Shown piece by piece: positions 25,822 through 36,192 of a stretch of DNA of 64,000 nt. The first letter of the stretch is position 1. Each line of letters starts with the position of its first letter. A program made the translations under genes and the position numbers. The notes below the pieces were generated by a model. That model ran no database searches, was not told the DNA's origin, and saw only the letters and a program-made list of their open reading frames with translations. Source of the stretch: Burkholderia plantarii (GTDB lineage: Bacteria > Pseudomonadota > Gammaproteobacteria > Burkholderiales > Burkholderiaceae); contig NZ_CP007213.1 of the NCBI RefSeq assembly GCF_001411805.1, positions 930,001 through 994,000 of the forward strand, given 5' to 3'.

Positions 25822-28743
25822 ATGGTCCAAATCGGCGAGCTGCACGTCGATTTCGAGCGACGTGAAGTCCGGCGGCGCGGCGAAGGGCTGCGCCTGAGCG
25901 CGCGTGCGTTCGACATCCTCGACGTGCTGTTCCGCGCGAACGGCGCGGTGGTGTCGAAGGACGCGCTGCTCGAGGCGGTCTGGCCGAACCAGATCGTCGA
26001 GGAAAACCGGCTGCAGGTTCACGTCGCGGCGCTGCGCAAGGCGCTGCATGCCGACCGCGAGCTGATCCGCACCATCACCGGGCGCGGCTACCGGCTGGCG
26101 GTGCCGGCCGGCCCGGCGAACCCGCCGGCGCCGTCGCTGCCCGCCGGGGCCGGCCGGCTGATCGGCCGCGACGGCGACGTCGACGAAGTGCTGGCGCGGC
26201 TCGCGCAGTCGTCCGTCGTCACGCTGGTGGGCGCGGGCGGCATCGGCAAGACGGCGCTCGCGCTGCGCATCGCGCAATGCCTGCGCGATTCAGGGTCTCG
26301 AGCAGGTTCGCAAGAAAGCGTGCGCGGCGTGGTGTTCGTCGAGCTGGCGTCGGCCGATTCGCGTGAGGCGGTGCTCGCCACGCTCGCGGTGGCGCTGAAC
26401 CTGGCCGCCGAGCCGGTCCTGCACGATCCGCTGCAATTGCTCGCGGGCCTCGGCGACGGCACGCTGCTGGTGCTCGACAACGCCGAGCAGGTGGTCGGCG
26501 TGGTGGCCTGGCTGGTGGAGACGCTGGCGGGCGCGGTGGCCGGCCTGCGCATTCTCGTGACGAGCCGCGAGCCGCTGTCGATCCGCGCCGAGGCCGTGCA
26601 TCGCGTCGAGCCGCTCGCCGTGCCGCCCGTCGACGCGAGCGCGGCCACGCTGACCGAATACGGCGCCGTGGCGCTGTTCGTGCAGCGCGCCCGCGCGATC
26701 TCGCCGGGCAGCGCGCCCGACAGCGCGGCGGCCTGCGCCGGCGACGCGGCGAGCCTGCGCCTCGTCGCCGACATCTGCCGCCGCCTCGACGGCCTGCCGC
26801 TCGCGATCGAGCTGGCCGCCGCGCGCGTCGCCACGCTCGGCGTGGACGGCGTGGCCGCGCGCCTCGACGACCGCCTCGATCTGTTGAGCGGTGGCCTGCG
26901 GCTCGCGCTGCCGCGCCATCAGACGCTGCGCGCGACCTTCGACTGGAGCTACGCGCTGCTCGATCACGACGCGCGCACGCTGTTTCGCCATCTCGCGTTC
27001 TTCGCCGGCAGCTTCACCTTCGACGCCGTGTGCGCGGTGGCGACCGAGCCCGGCATGCCGATCGCCACCGCGATCGAGGCGCTGGCCGAGCTGAGCGCGA
27101 AGTCGCTGATCGCCGTGGAGTTTCACGATGCGATCGCGCTCTACCGGCTCACCGAATCGACGCGCGCCTATGCGATGGAGAAGCTGCGCGACGAGGGCGA
27201 GGTGCAGCGCGCGGCGCGCCGGCACCTGCGGTACCTGCAGCGCCATATCGACGAATCGCGCTGCGGCCGGCGACGCTGCGACGACTCGGAGTGCCACGCG
27301 CCACACGCCGGCGCGTGTCCGGCCAGCCCGGCGCCGCTCGACGCCGCGCGCAGCGTCTGGGACTGGGCATTCTCGGCCGACGGCGATCCGGTGCTCGGCG
27401 TGTCGCTGGCGGGCTCGCTGGTCGGCACGCTGCTGGACGCGTCGCTGGTCGCCGAATGCCGCGAACGCGCGGCGCGCGCGCTCGCGACGCTCGACGCGCT
27501 GCCCGCGGACACCGTCGATCCGGGCTGCGAGATGCGCGTGTGCGCGGCCTATGCGGCGGCGCTGCTGCTCACGGGCGGCGCGGCCGGCGAGGCGGCCTCG
27601 CTCTGGCGCCGCGTGCTGGCCCGCGCCGAGGCGCAGGGCGACGAGGCGTTCGCCATGCGCGCGCTGTGGGGCCTCTGGAACGCGGCGATGGCGGTGGGCG
27701 ACATCCACGCCTCGCTGCGCTACGCGACGCATTTCGAATCGCGCGCGCAGGCGGGCGGCTCGCGCTGGCAGGTGCTCTGCGCCGGCACCACGCTGTCCGC
27801 CACGCTGCATTGCTTCGGCGAACACCGGCAGGCGCGCGAGCGGCTCGAACGGCTGCTCGCGGCGCTCGACGCGCTGGGCGAGTCCGGGCGCGCCGAGGGC
27901 GAACTCGCCGTCGATCCGCGCATCTTCGGCACCGGCACGCTGGCGCGCATCGCGTGGCTGCAGGGCGAGACCGCGCTCGCGTGGCGGCTGGCCGAGCGCG
28001 CGCTGAATCTCGTGCGCGCCGATCTGCCCGAGCCTTCGCTCTGTCATCTGCTCGCGGTGGTGGTGGTGCCGCTCGCGCTCGCCTGCGGCGAAATCGAGGC
28101 GGCCACGCGCCATCTCGCGCTGCTGCGCTCGCAGGCGGCGCTGAACCGGTTCGACGGCTGGCGCGACTACGGCGAATGCCTGGCCGGCCTGCTCGAACTG
28201 CACACGGGCCAGCCGCACGAAGGGCTCGCGCGGCTGGAGGCGGGCCTGGGCCGGCTCGCGATGCGCGGCATGAAGCGGCTGATGGCGCCGCTCGTGGCGG
28301 CCTGCGCCGAGGCGCTCGCGGCGGCCGGCCGGTTCGAGGCGGCGCGCGAGTGGCTCGACCAGACGCAGCGCCACGGCGAGGCCCATGGCGACCAGGGGTT
28401 CGCGGCCGAACTGCTGCGCGCGCGCGGGCTGGTGGAGATCGCGCGCGCGCGCCGCCACGGCACGCCGGGCTCGGTGGCGGCGGGGCGGCGGCGCCTGCAC
28501 GAGGCGCGCGTGCTGGCGCGCGAGCAGGGCGCGCATCTGTTCGAACTGCGCGCGGTGCTCGATCTTGGCGAGTCGCTGCGTGATGCGCCCGATTTCGACC
28601 GGCAGATGCGCGAGCTGCTGCTGCCGTTCCGCGCGCTGCTCGCGCGCACCGGCATGTCGGTGCGCGTGCCCGAGGCGGCGCGGCTGGCGGCGCTGTTCGA
28701 GGTGCTGCATGCGCGTGAGGCGCAGGCTGTCGAACCGGCCTGA
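25822..28743 (+). CDS. Winged-helix/STAND ATPase transcriptional regulator
   Basis: The 973-residue protein has an OmpR-type winged helix (about 1-95: LHVDFERREVRRRGEGLRL, SKDALLEAVWPNQIVEENRL, TITGRGYRLAVP). A STAND-type NTPase follows with P-loop GAGGIGKT near residue 137 and Walker B TLLVLDNAEQV. A winged-helix-like region comes next (LPRHQTLRATFDWSYALL), then a long alpha-helical C-terminus that probably forms TPR-like sensor repeats. Such proteins act as ATP-dependent one-component activators. ATG 25822 is chosen because the conserved winged helix begins there, although the frame is open back to 25441. A paralogue with the same order of domains lies at 44145-47054. Its targets are unknown; the AraC gene is divergent. 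Confidence 0.88.
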   Translation: MVQIGELHVDFERREVRRRGEGLRLSARAFDILDVLFRANGAVVSKDALLEAVWPNQIVEENRLQVHVAALRKALHADRELIRTITGRGYRLAVPAGPANPPAPSLPAGAGRLIGRDGDVDEVLARLAQSSVVTLVGAGGIGKTALALRIAQCLRDSGSRAGSQESVRGVVFVELASADSREAVLATLAVALNLAAEPVLHDPLQLLAGLGDGTLLVLDNAEQVVGVVAWLVETLAGAVAGLRILVTSREPLSIRAEAVHRVEPLAVPPVDASAATLTEYGAVALFVQRARAISPGSAPDSAAACAGDAASLRLVADICRRLDGLPLAIELAAARVATLGVDGVAARLDDRLDLLSGGLRLALPRHQTLRATFDWSYALLDHDARTLFRHLAFFAGSFTFDAVCAVATEPGMPIATAIEALAELSAKSLIAVEFHDAIALYRLTESTRAYAMEKLRDEGEVQRAARRHLRYLQRHIDESRCGRRRCDDSECHAPHAGACPASPAPLDAARSVWDWAFSADGDPVLGVSLAGSLVGTLLDASLVAECRERAARALATLDALPADTVDPGCEMRVCAAYAAALLLTGGAAGEAASLWRRVLARAEAQGDEAFAMRALWGLWNAAMAVGDIHASLRYATHFESRAQAGGSRWQVLCAGTTLSATLHCFGEHRQARERLERLLAALDALGESGRAEGELAVDPRIFGTGTLARIAWLQGETALAWRLAERALNLVRADLPEPSLCHLLAVVVVPLALACGEIEAATRHLALLRSQAALNRFDGWRDYGECLAGLLELHTGQPHEGLARLEAGLGRLAMRGMKRLMAPLVAACAEALAAAGRFEAAREWLDQTQRHGEAHGDQGFAAELLRARGLVEIARARRHGTPGSVAAGRRRLHEARVLAREQGAHLFELRAVLDLGESLRDAPDFDRQMRELLLPFRALLARTGMSVRVPEAARLAALFEVLHAREAQAVEPA

Positions 28744-29047
28744 ACGGGCCTGGTCGGGAGACGCCCGATGGTGGAGGGCGCTCGACCGAACGCGGGGAGG
28801 CGGCGCGGTTCTCTCTCCCGGCCACGCACCGCCGGCTGTCCGTGACGCACCCGCTGGCAATTCATCAGGACATCCCGCAAACGCGACCCCTGACCAAGAT
28901 CGGCCGCCGTCACCTGCTGCGCTGCGCGGTCCGATCCCAGCCGAAAATCTCTCTTTCCGCCAATTCCGGAACGTTCCTCGATTGCCTGTCGTTCACGACC
29001 CGGCGCCACGGCGGTGAGTCCCGCGCAGGCCATTCCGTGCTTCTCGT
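28744..29047. other. Gap with no recognised gene
   Basis: This 304-base region lies between convergent genes. Minus-strand frames are open but show no recognisable domain, and no terminator with a T-run was found. Confidence 0.4.
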
Positions 29048-29629
29048 TCACAGCATTCTGCGCAGTACATCGCAACGGGCAATCAATTGGTGTTTGACGA
29101 CAGCGAGGATATGCAGCAAGGCCAGTCCAGCCAGGACGGCGCAGCTGATTCGGTGAATCGTGAAAAGTCGGCGGGTGACTTCGCCTTCGGCAAAGGGGGT
29201 ATCGATCCGCACCACGCCAAAGAAGACGTAGTGGTCCGGGACCATCAGGAACCCGCTCGACAAAACTACGAAGATCACCACGTAAAGCAGGTCGTGGACC
29301 CGATGTGCCAGCGCAAACTGCCAAGCTGGCAACCCTGATGGTTTGCGCGGATCAGTCCGCATGAACTTCCAGAGAAGGCGCATCGGGAACAGAACGATCA
29401 GGACGGAGGCGACCGACATATTCAGATGCGACAGGAAATCATGCACCGGGCCATTCCCCAGCAGGGTGGCCGTGTATCCCTCGATGCTGGCGTAGATGAT
29501 GCCGATGCCGAATACCCAATGGAAGAAACGCGTGACACTATCGTACCGGTCAGATTCCGGCGCATGATCGTTCACGGTATCCGCGCCCAATGCGTGTACG
29601 GAACTTGGATGGGAGGTCACTGTTTCCAT
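29048..29629 (-). CDS. Cytochrome b561-type membrane protein
   Basis: This is a four-span b-type cytochrome. The spans are FFHWVFGIGIIYASIEG, MSVASVLIVLFPMRLLW, DLLYVVIFVVLSSGFLM and ISCAVLAGLALLHILAVV. Histidines in FHW, AHRVHD, IHR and VKHQ fit heme ligands of the cytochrome b561 / Ni-Fe-hydrogenase b-subunit superfamily. It would shuttle electrons between quinone and periplasmic partners, but no partner gene is adjacent. ATG 29629 is used; a GTG at 29684-29686 would add 19 residues, and neither has a good ribosome site. GC is lower than in the neighbours. Confidence 0.8.
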   Translation of the reverse strand: METVTSHPSSVHALGADTVNDHAPESDRYDSVTRFFHWVFGIGIIYASIEGYTATLLGNGPVHDFLSHLNMSVASVLIVLFPMRLLWKFMRTDPRKPSGLPAWQFALAHRVHDLLYVVIFVVLSSGFLMVPDHYVFFGVVRIDTPFAEGEVTRRLFTIHRISCAVLAGLALLHILAVVKHQLIARCDVLRRML

Positions 29630-29747
29630 GAGGACAGAAATGGGGATGACTCGGGCGCGGGGAATCACCACCAGCTTATGGGGCACATGTTACGGCAGCA
29701 TGGCCGTCGCAAATCGACCGCTTCCAACCGTGCTTCGGTGTATGTCG

Positions 29748-29890
29748 ACCTGCGGCGCGCGAGCGCTTACTGGCTGCGCCACACGTTCGACAACCGACGG
29801 CAGGTTTGGGCGCTGACATACATGACACGCAATCGCTGCGAGTCCATGCGAGCCTGGCCACGACCACCTACCATACCAAGGGCGACGCCG
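29748..29890 (+). pseudogene. Tyrosine recombinase/integrase C-terminal fragment
   Basis: Frame one encodes LRRASAYWLRHTFDN, containing the box-II LRHTF motif of phage-type integrases. Another frame (from about 29806) continues with GADIHDTQSL and HASLATTTYHTKGDAA, the region before the catalytic tyrosine in XerC/D-like enzymes (family form LGHASLATTT.YTK). A frameshift near 29800 joins them, and the Tyr position reads YHTK instead of the usual spacing. Nothing of the N-terminal part is adjacent. The 220 bases after it, up to the cheV stop, hold no recognised gene. Confidence 0.7.
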
Positions 29891-30112
29891 CGCCGGCCAC
29901 CACGCGTGAGGGGATCCGGATCTCGATGCCGGGCCGCCCTCGCGCGCGGTGCGCGTCGATCTCACGTTGCGCATCCAGCCAAAGCGGCCGGATGCGCGCG
30001 ACAAGCGCGAACGGCTCGCCCGGTGCAAGCAGCATTTTGTCGAGGCTTCTGAAGCGTCAGGCGACTCAATGGCGGTGAGACGTCGCCGGCAGTACCCGCT
30101 GCCCGGCTGACT

Positions 30113-31069
30113 TCAGGCGGCCAGCGCCTTGCGGATCGCCGCCGACAGCTCGGCCGGCGCGAACTTCGCGATGTAGCCGTTGGCGCCGGCATTGCGCGCG
30201 TGCGCCTCGTTGGCGTTGCCAGTCAGCGACGAGTGGATGAGCACGGGAATATGGCGCAGGCGCTCGTCGGCCTTGATCTTGCGCGTGAGCATGAAGCCAT
30301 CCATCTCCGGCATTTCCAGGTCGGTGATGACGAGCGAGACCTTGTCGCGCACCGGTACCTTTGCCTCGTCGGCTTCGTCGGCCAGCTTCAGCAGCATGTT
30401 CCAGGCCATTTCGCCGTTCGAGGCGATCACGTGCGGCGTCTCCAGCGCCGTGAGCGCCTGATCGATCAGCGCGCGCGCGAAGCCGGAATCGTCGGCGGCC
30501 AGGATGCAGCCGCCGGCCGTGCGTACCGCGTCGCCCACGTCCTCGCGCTTGACGTCCTCGTGTTGCTCGGGGAACACGTCGCGCATCACCTGCTCGACAT
30601 CGAGCAGTTGGGCCAGTTGGGGCTTGCCGTCACCGACATCGATCCGCGCGATGCCGGTGACGTGGCCAGCCGTGCCGCTGGTTTCCGCGCTGAGCACTTG
30701 CTTCCATTCAAGCCGAATGATGTCCTCGACCTCTTCGACGGCAAACGCCTGCGTGCCCCGCGAGAACTCGGTGATCAGCAGGATCGCCGGCACCTTGTCG
30801 GAAGTCGAGCCGATCAGCGAGGCGAGGTCGATCACCGGAATGATCTGGCCGCGAATGTCTACCGCGCCAACTACATGCGCCGGCGAGCCTGCAATCGGCG
30901 TGACTTCGGGCATGGATACGATTTCGCGGATCTTGAACACGTTGATGCCGTACAGCGCGCGCGCGGTGCCCGGCCGTGGCTGCCCCAGACGAAACAGGAG
31001 CAATTCCAAACGGTTGTTGCTGGTCAGCGTGGTGCGTTCGTCAACGCTTCCTTGCATCGTCTTCGTCAT
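30113..31069 (-). CDS. cheV: Chemotaxis adaptor CheV (CheW-receiver fusion)
   Basis: This 318-residue protein joins a CheW-like coupling domain (about 20-165) to a response-regulator receiver domain. The CheW part has LYGINVFKIREIVSMPE and VGAVDIRGQIIPVIDLA. The receiver has acidic residues in AADDSG, acceptor Asp in LVITDLEMPEMDG, and Lys in GYIAKF. CheV couples receptors to the CheA kinase and tunes adaptation by phosphorylation. It is divergent from the chemoreceptor gene at 31580, with which it probably works. The start is ATG 31069, with two further ATG-like alternatives absent. Confidence 0.93.
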   Translation of the reverse strand: MTKTMQGSVDERTTLTSNNRLELLLFRLGQPRPGTARALYGINVFKIREIVSMPEVTPIAGSPAHVVGAVDIRGQIIPVIDLASLIGSTSDKVPAILLITEFSRGTQAFAVEEVEDIIRLEWKQVLSAETSGTAGHVTGIARIDVGDGKPQLAQLLDVEQVMRDVFPEQHEDVKREDVGDAVRTAGGCILAADDSGFARALIDQALTALETPHVIASNGEMAWNMLLKLADEADEAKVPVRDKVSLVITDLEMPEMDGFMLTRKIKADERLRHIPVLIHSSLTGNANEAHARNAGANGYIAKFAPAELSAAIRKALAA

Positions 31070-31579
31070 AGGTATATCCCGAGATCTGAGCCGGCCTGGG
31101 AGACCGGAAACCTTTAATCCATCAACCCTTTACGTATTGATCGAGTGAGACGGATGGCGGCGTGTTTCCATAACCTGGACAACTTTCAGTTCGAATCTTG
31201 CGGTCAATTCGATCCGTCATATCAATAGAGCAGACGTCAACTTCTCCACCATGGAGTCCGCGTCTCACGATGCGATCCATGCTCGCGCAACAATCCTCGT
31301 GACTAAAACGGCTGCCTCACAGATGTATTGTCGGCGGCACGTCGTGTTGCTGAAGTGGCTGTCGCCGTCGTGAATGATCAGCGTTATCAGCCGTCGGTGT
31401 TCCTTTCCCGCTCATGTCCATCATCGGGTTCGCCCCGATGAGAATTTTCTTCAGCAACGTCCGGGTACCCCGTTAACTTTGGATGAAGGTGCTCGAAAGA
31501 TCGCGAATTCAGATGCCCTTGGTAGATCGAATCGGCACACGAGCACCGAACATCAGGGACGACATCCAAGGATGAAGCT
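31070..31579. other. Divergent cheV / chemoreceptor intergenic region
   Basis: This 510-base region must contain both promoters. It is less GC-rich than the coding DNA. No sigma-28 promoter with correct spacing was found on either strand, and no small gene is convincing. Confidence 0.5.
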
Positions 31580-33319
31580 ATGAATCTCAACAGACTGAAC
31601 ATCGGCGCGCGGCTTGGGATAGGTTTTGGCATCGTGCTGCTGTTGATGTGCGCGATGGCCGCGATGGGGGCGTACCAGATCTCGCGCGTTTTCTCCGGGA
31701 CTAACGAACTCGCGGTGAACTGGCTGCCCAGCGTTGAAACGCTGGGGGAGATCCGGGCGAACGCCAACGCGGCGCGCCGCTTCACGCTGCGCCTGATCAT
31801 TTCTACCGACCCGGCCGTGCGGTCGGGTGAACTGACGCGGCGCGAGGCGGCGATCGCGGCGATGAATCGCAATCTGCCGATCTACGGGAAGATGGTGTCG
31901 TCGCCTCATGAGCAGGATCTCTACAACGCCATCCAGCAGCGCTGGACGGATTACCTGACGCTGGACCAGCAGGTGATCGCGGCCAGCGGGAACGGCGCCG
32001 GCAGCCAGGACGAGGCGCGTGCGCTGGCCAACGGGAAAGCGTCTTCCACCTTCGCTTCCCTGCTGGATGTCATCGAGCAAGACATCCAACTGAATCACCA
32101 GGGGGCGATGGATGATGTCGCCACCGCGCGGAGCCATTACCACGAGGCCCTGCTTCTCGCGGGGGCGCTCGGTCTTGTCTCTCTACTGATGGGAGCCGCC
32201 GTGGCGATCGCGATCAGCCGCTCCATCACGGTCCCGCTGCGCCGTTCGATGGATATCGCGGAAAAGGTGGCCGGCGGGGAACTGGACGTCAGCATCGAAG
32301 TCCACGGCAACGACGAGGCGGCCAGGCTGCAGTTGGCGATGAAGCGCATGACCGAGAGCCTCGGCACGGTGGTGGCCCGCGTCATGGCCAGTGCGGACGG
32401 CGTGACGCTCGGCTCGTCGGAGATCGCGGCCGGCAATATTGATCTGAGCCAGCGAACCGAGGAACAGGCCGCGTCACTCGAAGAGACGGCGGCCAGCATG
32501 GACCAGATCACGGCGACGGTGAAGCAGAACACGGATAACGCGCGCCAGGGCAATGTGCTTGCCCGCAACGCGTCGGAGGTGGCGTGCAAGGGCGGCGAGG
32601 TGGTGGCGCGCGTGGTGGACACAATGCAAGGCATCACGACGAGTTCGCGGCAGGTGGCCGAGATCATCACGGTGATCGAGGGTATCGCGTTCCAGACCAA
32701 CATCCTCGCACTGAATGCGGCGGTGGAAGCGGCGCGTGCCGGCGAACAGGGTCGCGGCTTCGCGGTCGTGGCTGGCGAGGTACGCACGCTGGCCCAGCGC
32801 AGCGCAGCGGCGGCCAAGGAAATCAAGCAACTGATCGGGGCGTCGGTCGAGCGCGTGGCGCAGGGTTCCGAGTTGGTGACTCAGGCAGGCGACACGATGC
32901 AGGAGGTGGTGCAGGCGGTGAGCAAGGTGACCGACCTGATGGGAGAAATCACGATTGCGTCGGAGGAGCAGCAAAAGGGCATCGAGCAGATCAATCAGGC
33001 CGTCGCGCAGATGGATCAGGTGACCCAGCAGAACGCGGCCTTGGTTGAGGAAGCGGCTGCTGCCGCCCAGTCGCTCGAGAGCCAAGGGCGTGAATTGCGC
33101 GAAGCGGTGTCGTTCTTCAAGTCGGGACGCACTGCGCAGCGCGGTGGCGGTGGCCTGGCCCTCGCATCGACGGTCAGTTCCAGCAATACGAGCGTCGCGA
33201 AGGACGCGTCGCGCCCAAACACGAGAATGGCGCCGGTGCGGACGACCCGCCCGCGGGCGGTTTCGCGTCCGGCTCTCGCGGCTGCCACACCGGATGGCGA
33301 TAGCTGGGCCGCCTTCTGA
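31580..33319 (+). CDS. Methyl-accepting chemotaxis protein
   Basis: This 579-residue transmembrane chemoreceptor has a first span ([21 protein letters not shown]), a periplasmic four-helix-bundle sensor (about 30-190) and a second span ([21 protein letters not shown]). A HAMP domain and the long signalling coiled coil follow. The highly conserved hairpin tip [20 protein letters not shown] is present, with methylation-type segments ([20 protein letters not shown]). The protein ends in DSWAAF, resembling the C-terminal pentapeptide (xWxxF) that docks the methyltransferase CheR. It is divergent from cheV. The ligand is unknown. Confidence 0.94.
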   Translation: MNLNRLNIGARLGIGFGIVLLLMCAMAAMGAYQISRVFSGTNELAVNWLPSVETLGEIRANANAARRFTLRLIISTDPAVRSGELTRREAAIAAMNRNLPIYGKMVSSPHEQDLYNAIQQRWTDYLTLDQQVIAASGNGAGSQDEARALANGKASSTFASLLDVIEQDIQLNHQGAMDDVATARSHYHEALLLAGALGLVSLLMGAAVAIAISRSITVPLRRSMDIAEKVAGGELDVSIEVHGNDEAARLQLAMKRMTESLGTVVARVMASADGVTLGSSEIAAGNIDLSQRTEEQAASLEETAASMDQITATVKQNTDNARQGNVLARNASEVACKGGEVVARVVDTMQGITTSSRQVAEIITVIEGIAFQTNILALNAAVEAARAGEQGRGFAVVAGEVRTLAQRSAAAAKEIKQLIGASVERVAQGSELVTQAGDTMQEVVQAVSKVTDLMGEITIASEEQQKGIEQINQAVAQMDQVTQQNAALVEEAAAAAQSLESQGRELREAVSFFKSGRTAQRGGGGLALASTVSSSNTSVAKDASRPNTRMAPVRTTRPRAVSRPALAAATPDGDSWAAF

Positions 33320-33869
33320 CGGTGGATGGGCTTTGGATCGCTCGCTGCTGCATGGCATGCTGGCAGCGGGTGAAAAGACTGATTTGGCTGCAACGTATTA
33401 CCCGTGCGTATTTGAAAGGCCTTGGCATGTATCGCATCTCTCGTCTCTGGAGCGAAATTGAATTCGTGATTTGGCCAAGCGCTCGTCAAACTCCGTCTTG
33501 CAGGCTATACCGGATATTGTCACGACACCCTTGCCAGGATGCCGCCTGTGACGCCGTTTTATGGGCACAGCGTTGTCTCGACAATGCAGCGGTGCTGATC
33601 AGTTGTCCGTGCCGCAGCGGCGCTGCCGGCGCCGGCGATGCACAGGCAGTCAAGGCCTATGAATTGGCGTTGGCAGCCGGTTTTTATCAGATCGAGGCGC
33701 AAATGGATCCGACGCCGCTCCTACCTGCTCCAGGCTCGTGCTGGACTGCCGGTCAATTAGGTATCCTGCAATCGCTTGGCATGGAGCACGGACGTTATGT
33801 TCGCTTGAACGGCGCTTCGGGCTTCAGAGAGCGTGACACGGCGGCCGCCATTGCCTTGCGGCGGCATCC
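33320..33869. other. Gap with no convincing gene
   Basis: This 550-base stretch lies between the chemoreceptor and the integrase remnant. One frame is open (33322-33882) but has atypical composition, no ribosome site and no recognisable domain. It may be eroded mobile-element DNA. Confidence 0.4.
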
Positions 33870-34330
33870 ATGCACGGATTGAGACGCGGATGCCATCCGA
33901 CACGGGCGCGCGCATGCGGGTGGCGTGGCTGCGCCAGCATGCCGAGAAGATCGATGATGCGCCCGACACCCTGTGCCGCTATCGGCGTGAGCTTGAACGT
34001 CTACTGTTCAGGTGCCGGGTCAAACGCGGTACCTCGCCGTCATCGCCGAGGGTGGAGGACCGCGAGGCCTACGAGGCGTTTCTCGCGAGCCCGTCGGCCG
34101 CCTTATACGAGCTCTGCGAGCCGCACGCGGCCTGCGCCGAGGGCGCCCGTTGGGCGACGAGCCGATGGCGTTCGACGACCAGCGGTACTCGATCCGCACG
34201 ATTTGGGACGCGTTCGACTGGCCGGTGCGGATTTCATGTCTGGCCGGCGATGCTCGGGCGCGCGTTGCTGCAGACCCCGTCCGTCTTCATGACCGTCGGA
34301 CGGTGCCGGCAATGCATCGACGCAGCGAAG
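33870..34330 (+). pseudogene. Tyrosine recombinase/integrase N-terminal (core-binding) fragment
   Basis: One frame reads RMRVAWLRQHAEKI, then APDTLCRYRRELERLLFRC and VEDREAYEAFLASP. This is the SAM-like core-binding domain typical of phage-type integrases (family form SPxTLRxYRxExERLLLW, then LSSLTVEDxxAYxxFL). After a frameshift near 34100 another frame continues with DDQRYSIRTIWDAFDWPVR and CLAGDARARV, matching the next helices of that domain. No catalytic domain follows. This is a decayed gene fragment. Confidence 0.6.
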
Positions 34331-34403
34331 TTGCACGCCGCACACCTGGGCGAGTGGTAGAGGGTCACCGTCGCCGACTCATCAATTTTCTCTTGATTTA
34401 TCC

Positions 34404-34613
34404 ATGGTTTCTTACTTCCTCTCGCGTCAAAGCGCCGTGGCCACGCTTCTCAAGCGCTTGCACTCGCTCTCTGCGGAGAGCGACAGCGTACCTGCGAGAA
34501 CGCGCTCCCAAATCGCCGGCCTCGAGCATGTCCTGCGCGAAGTGCGCTTGGGCCGGCAGGACGAGTTCATCCTGCCTGGCGACCCTCCCATGCGCGTCGT
34601 CATCGTGAATTGA
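34404..34613 (+). CDS. Possible small protein of unknown function
   Basis: This 69-residue frame begins MVSYFLSRQSAVATLLKRL and ends FILPGDPPMRVVIVN. No family is recognised and no strong ribosome site precedes it. It lies between the integrase fragment and the hydrolase gene. It could be the tail of a decayed gene as easily as a real small protein. Confidence 0.3.
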   Translation: MVSYFLSRQSAVATLLKRLHSLSAESDSVPARTRSQIAGLEHVLREVRLGRQDEFILPGDPPMRVVIVN

Positions 34614-34917
34614 GTGGCGGGAAACGACGTGCATGGGAACGGCTAGCTGGATGCCGACGCCGCCGCTCGCTGCCGCCGATACGGGATTCCTGACTCGAGA
34701 CTAGATAAGCTCACGCGCTGTCATGCCCCCCGCGCTTCAGAACTTTTCAGGTTTGCCACAGGACAGGCGTTTTCCTCCCCGATAGGCTGCGTTCGCGTCC
34801 CGGACCGGCGCGCGGCCGCCCAATACGGGCGGCGCGCCGGCCCGGTGGCGATCCCATCCAAGCACAACGCCAACCGCTCGCCCGGCCGATCCGCGGCGAG
34901 ATATCGAAGGAGAAGAG

Positions 34918-35910
34918 ATGACGACCCAGCAAAGCCTCATGACGCGCCGCTCGGCCGCGCGCCGCCGCCTGCTTTCGGCCGGCGCGGGCGTGGCGGGCGC
35001 GATGGCGGCGATGTCGAGCCTGCCCGCCGCCGCCGGCACGACCACGGCGTCCCACCCGCACCCGCATGCCAAGGGCCACCCGGACGGCGGCGGCTACGTG
35101 GCGGCCAGGGACGGCACGCCGATCTACTACAAGGACTGGGGCAGCGGCACGCCGGTGGTGTTCTCGCACGGCTGGCCGCTGTCGGCCGACGCCTGGGACG
35201 CGCAGATGCTGTTCCTCGTCAACCAGGGCTACCGCGTGATCGCGCACGACCGGCGCGGCCACGGCCGCTCGGGCCAGCCGTCCTCGGGCAACGACATGGA
35301 CACCTATGCCGACGACCTGGCCGCCGTGCTCGACGCGCTCGACGTGCATGGCGCGATGCTGGTCGGCCATTCGACGGGCGGCGGCGAGGTGGCGCACTAC
35401 ATCGGCCGCCACGGCGAGGCGCGCGTCGCGAAGGCCGTGCTGATCGGCGCGGTGCCGCCGCAGATGGTGCAGTCGGCCGCCAATCCGCACGGGCTGCCGA
35501 TGTCGGTGTTCGACGGCATCCGCGCCGGCGTGGCCGCGAACCGTTCGCAGTTCTACCTCGACCTCGCCACGCCGTTCTACGGCTTCAACCGGCCCAACGC
35601 GAAGGTCTCGCAGGGGCTCGTGCAGGACTTCTGGCGGCAGGGCATGGCCGGCTCGATCAAAGGCCAGTACGAGTGCATCAAGCAGTTCTCGGAAGTCGAC
35701 TACACCGAGGACCTGAAGCAGATCAGCGTGCCCACGCTGATCCTGCACGGCGACGACGACCAGATCGTGCCGATCGACGACTCGGCGCGCCTGTCGGCGA
35801 AGCTGGTGCGCCATGCCACGCTGAAGGTCTATGCCGGCGCGCCGCACGGCATGTGCAGCACGCACGTGGACGAGGTCAACGCCGACCTGCTGGCGTTCCT
35901 GAAGGGCTGA
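34918..35910 (+). CDS. Tat-exported alpha/beta hydrolase (non-heme chloroperoxidase-like)
   Basis: This 330-residue enzyme has an N-terminal twin-arginine signal ([20 protein letters not shown], cleavage near AAAG) and so acts in the periplasm. The catalytic triad is visible: nucleophile Ser in GHSTGG, Asp in HGDDDQIVP and His in APHGMCS. The oxyanion region is SHGWPLS and the cap region includes [16 protein letters not shown]. These are hallmarks of cofactor-free haloperoxidases/esterases with arylesterase or perhydrolase activity. AAGGAGAAGAG precedes the ATG. A strong terminator follows, so it is probably a separate unit from the cluster downstream. Confidence 0.9.
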   Translation: MTTQQSLMTRRSAARRRLLSAGAGVAGAMAAMSSLPAAAGTTTASHPHPHAKGHPDGGGYVAARDGTPIYYKDWGSGTPVVFSHGWPLSADAWDAQMLFLVNQGYRVIAHDRRGHGRSGQPSSGNDMDTYADDLAAVLDALDVHGAMLVGHSTGGGEVAHYIGRHGEARVAKAVLIGAVPPQMVQSAANPHGLPMSVFDGIRAGVAANRSQFYLDLATPFYGFNRPNAKVSQGLVQDFWRQGMAGSIKGQYECIKQFSEVDYTEDLKQISVPTLILHGDDDQIVPIDDSARLSAKLVRHATLKVYAGAPHGMCSTHVDEVNADLLAFLKG

Positions 35911-35976
35911 CGAGTCGACGGAGGCGGGCGCCAGGCATCGCCCGCGTCGCGTCCGCGGCGCCCCATGTTGCGCGAA

Positions 35977-36011
35977 GCCGCTCGGCCCCTCGGGGCCGGG
36001 CGGCTTTTTTT
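35977..36011 (+). terminator. Rho-independent terminator
   Basis: A 13-bp GC-rich stem with one mismatch (35977-35989 with 35992-36004) is followed by seven T (36005-36011), 67 bases after the hydrolase stop. Confidence 0.88.
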
Positions 36012-36192
36012 GTACTTCGCACGCCGGCTCGCGAGGCCCGGCGAAGCCGTTCAGCACGCTTCAGGCGAACGTCAGGACTTTCAGGTCGCGCCTGCGTAAT
36101 CTGCAGGCAACCGCGAACACCGGGCGGAGCGCGAGATGCCCGCGCCTCGCGGATCGCGAATCGATTCTTCGCCACTCTCAATGGAGCTTCCG

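Noticed and set aside
31086..31135. Sigma-28 promoter for cheV on the minus strand (TAAAGGTT)
   Set aside because: The candidate -10 (GCCGGCTC) is a poor match and the spacing is 13 bases rather than 11.
33322..33882. Open frame of 186 codons as a real gene
   Set aside because: No ribosome site, atypical composition (many Cys/Trp/Arg) and overlap with an integrase remnant in another frame.
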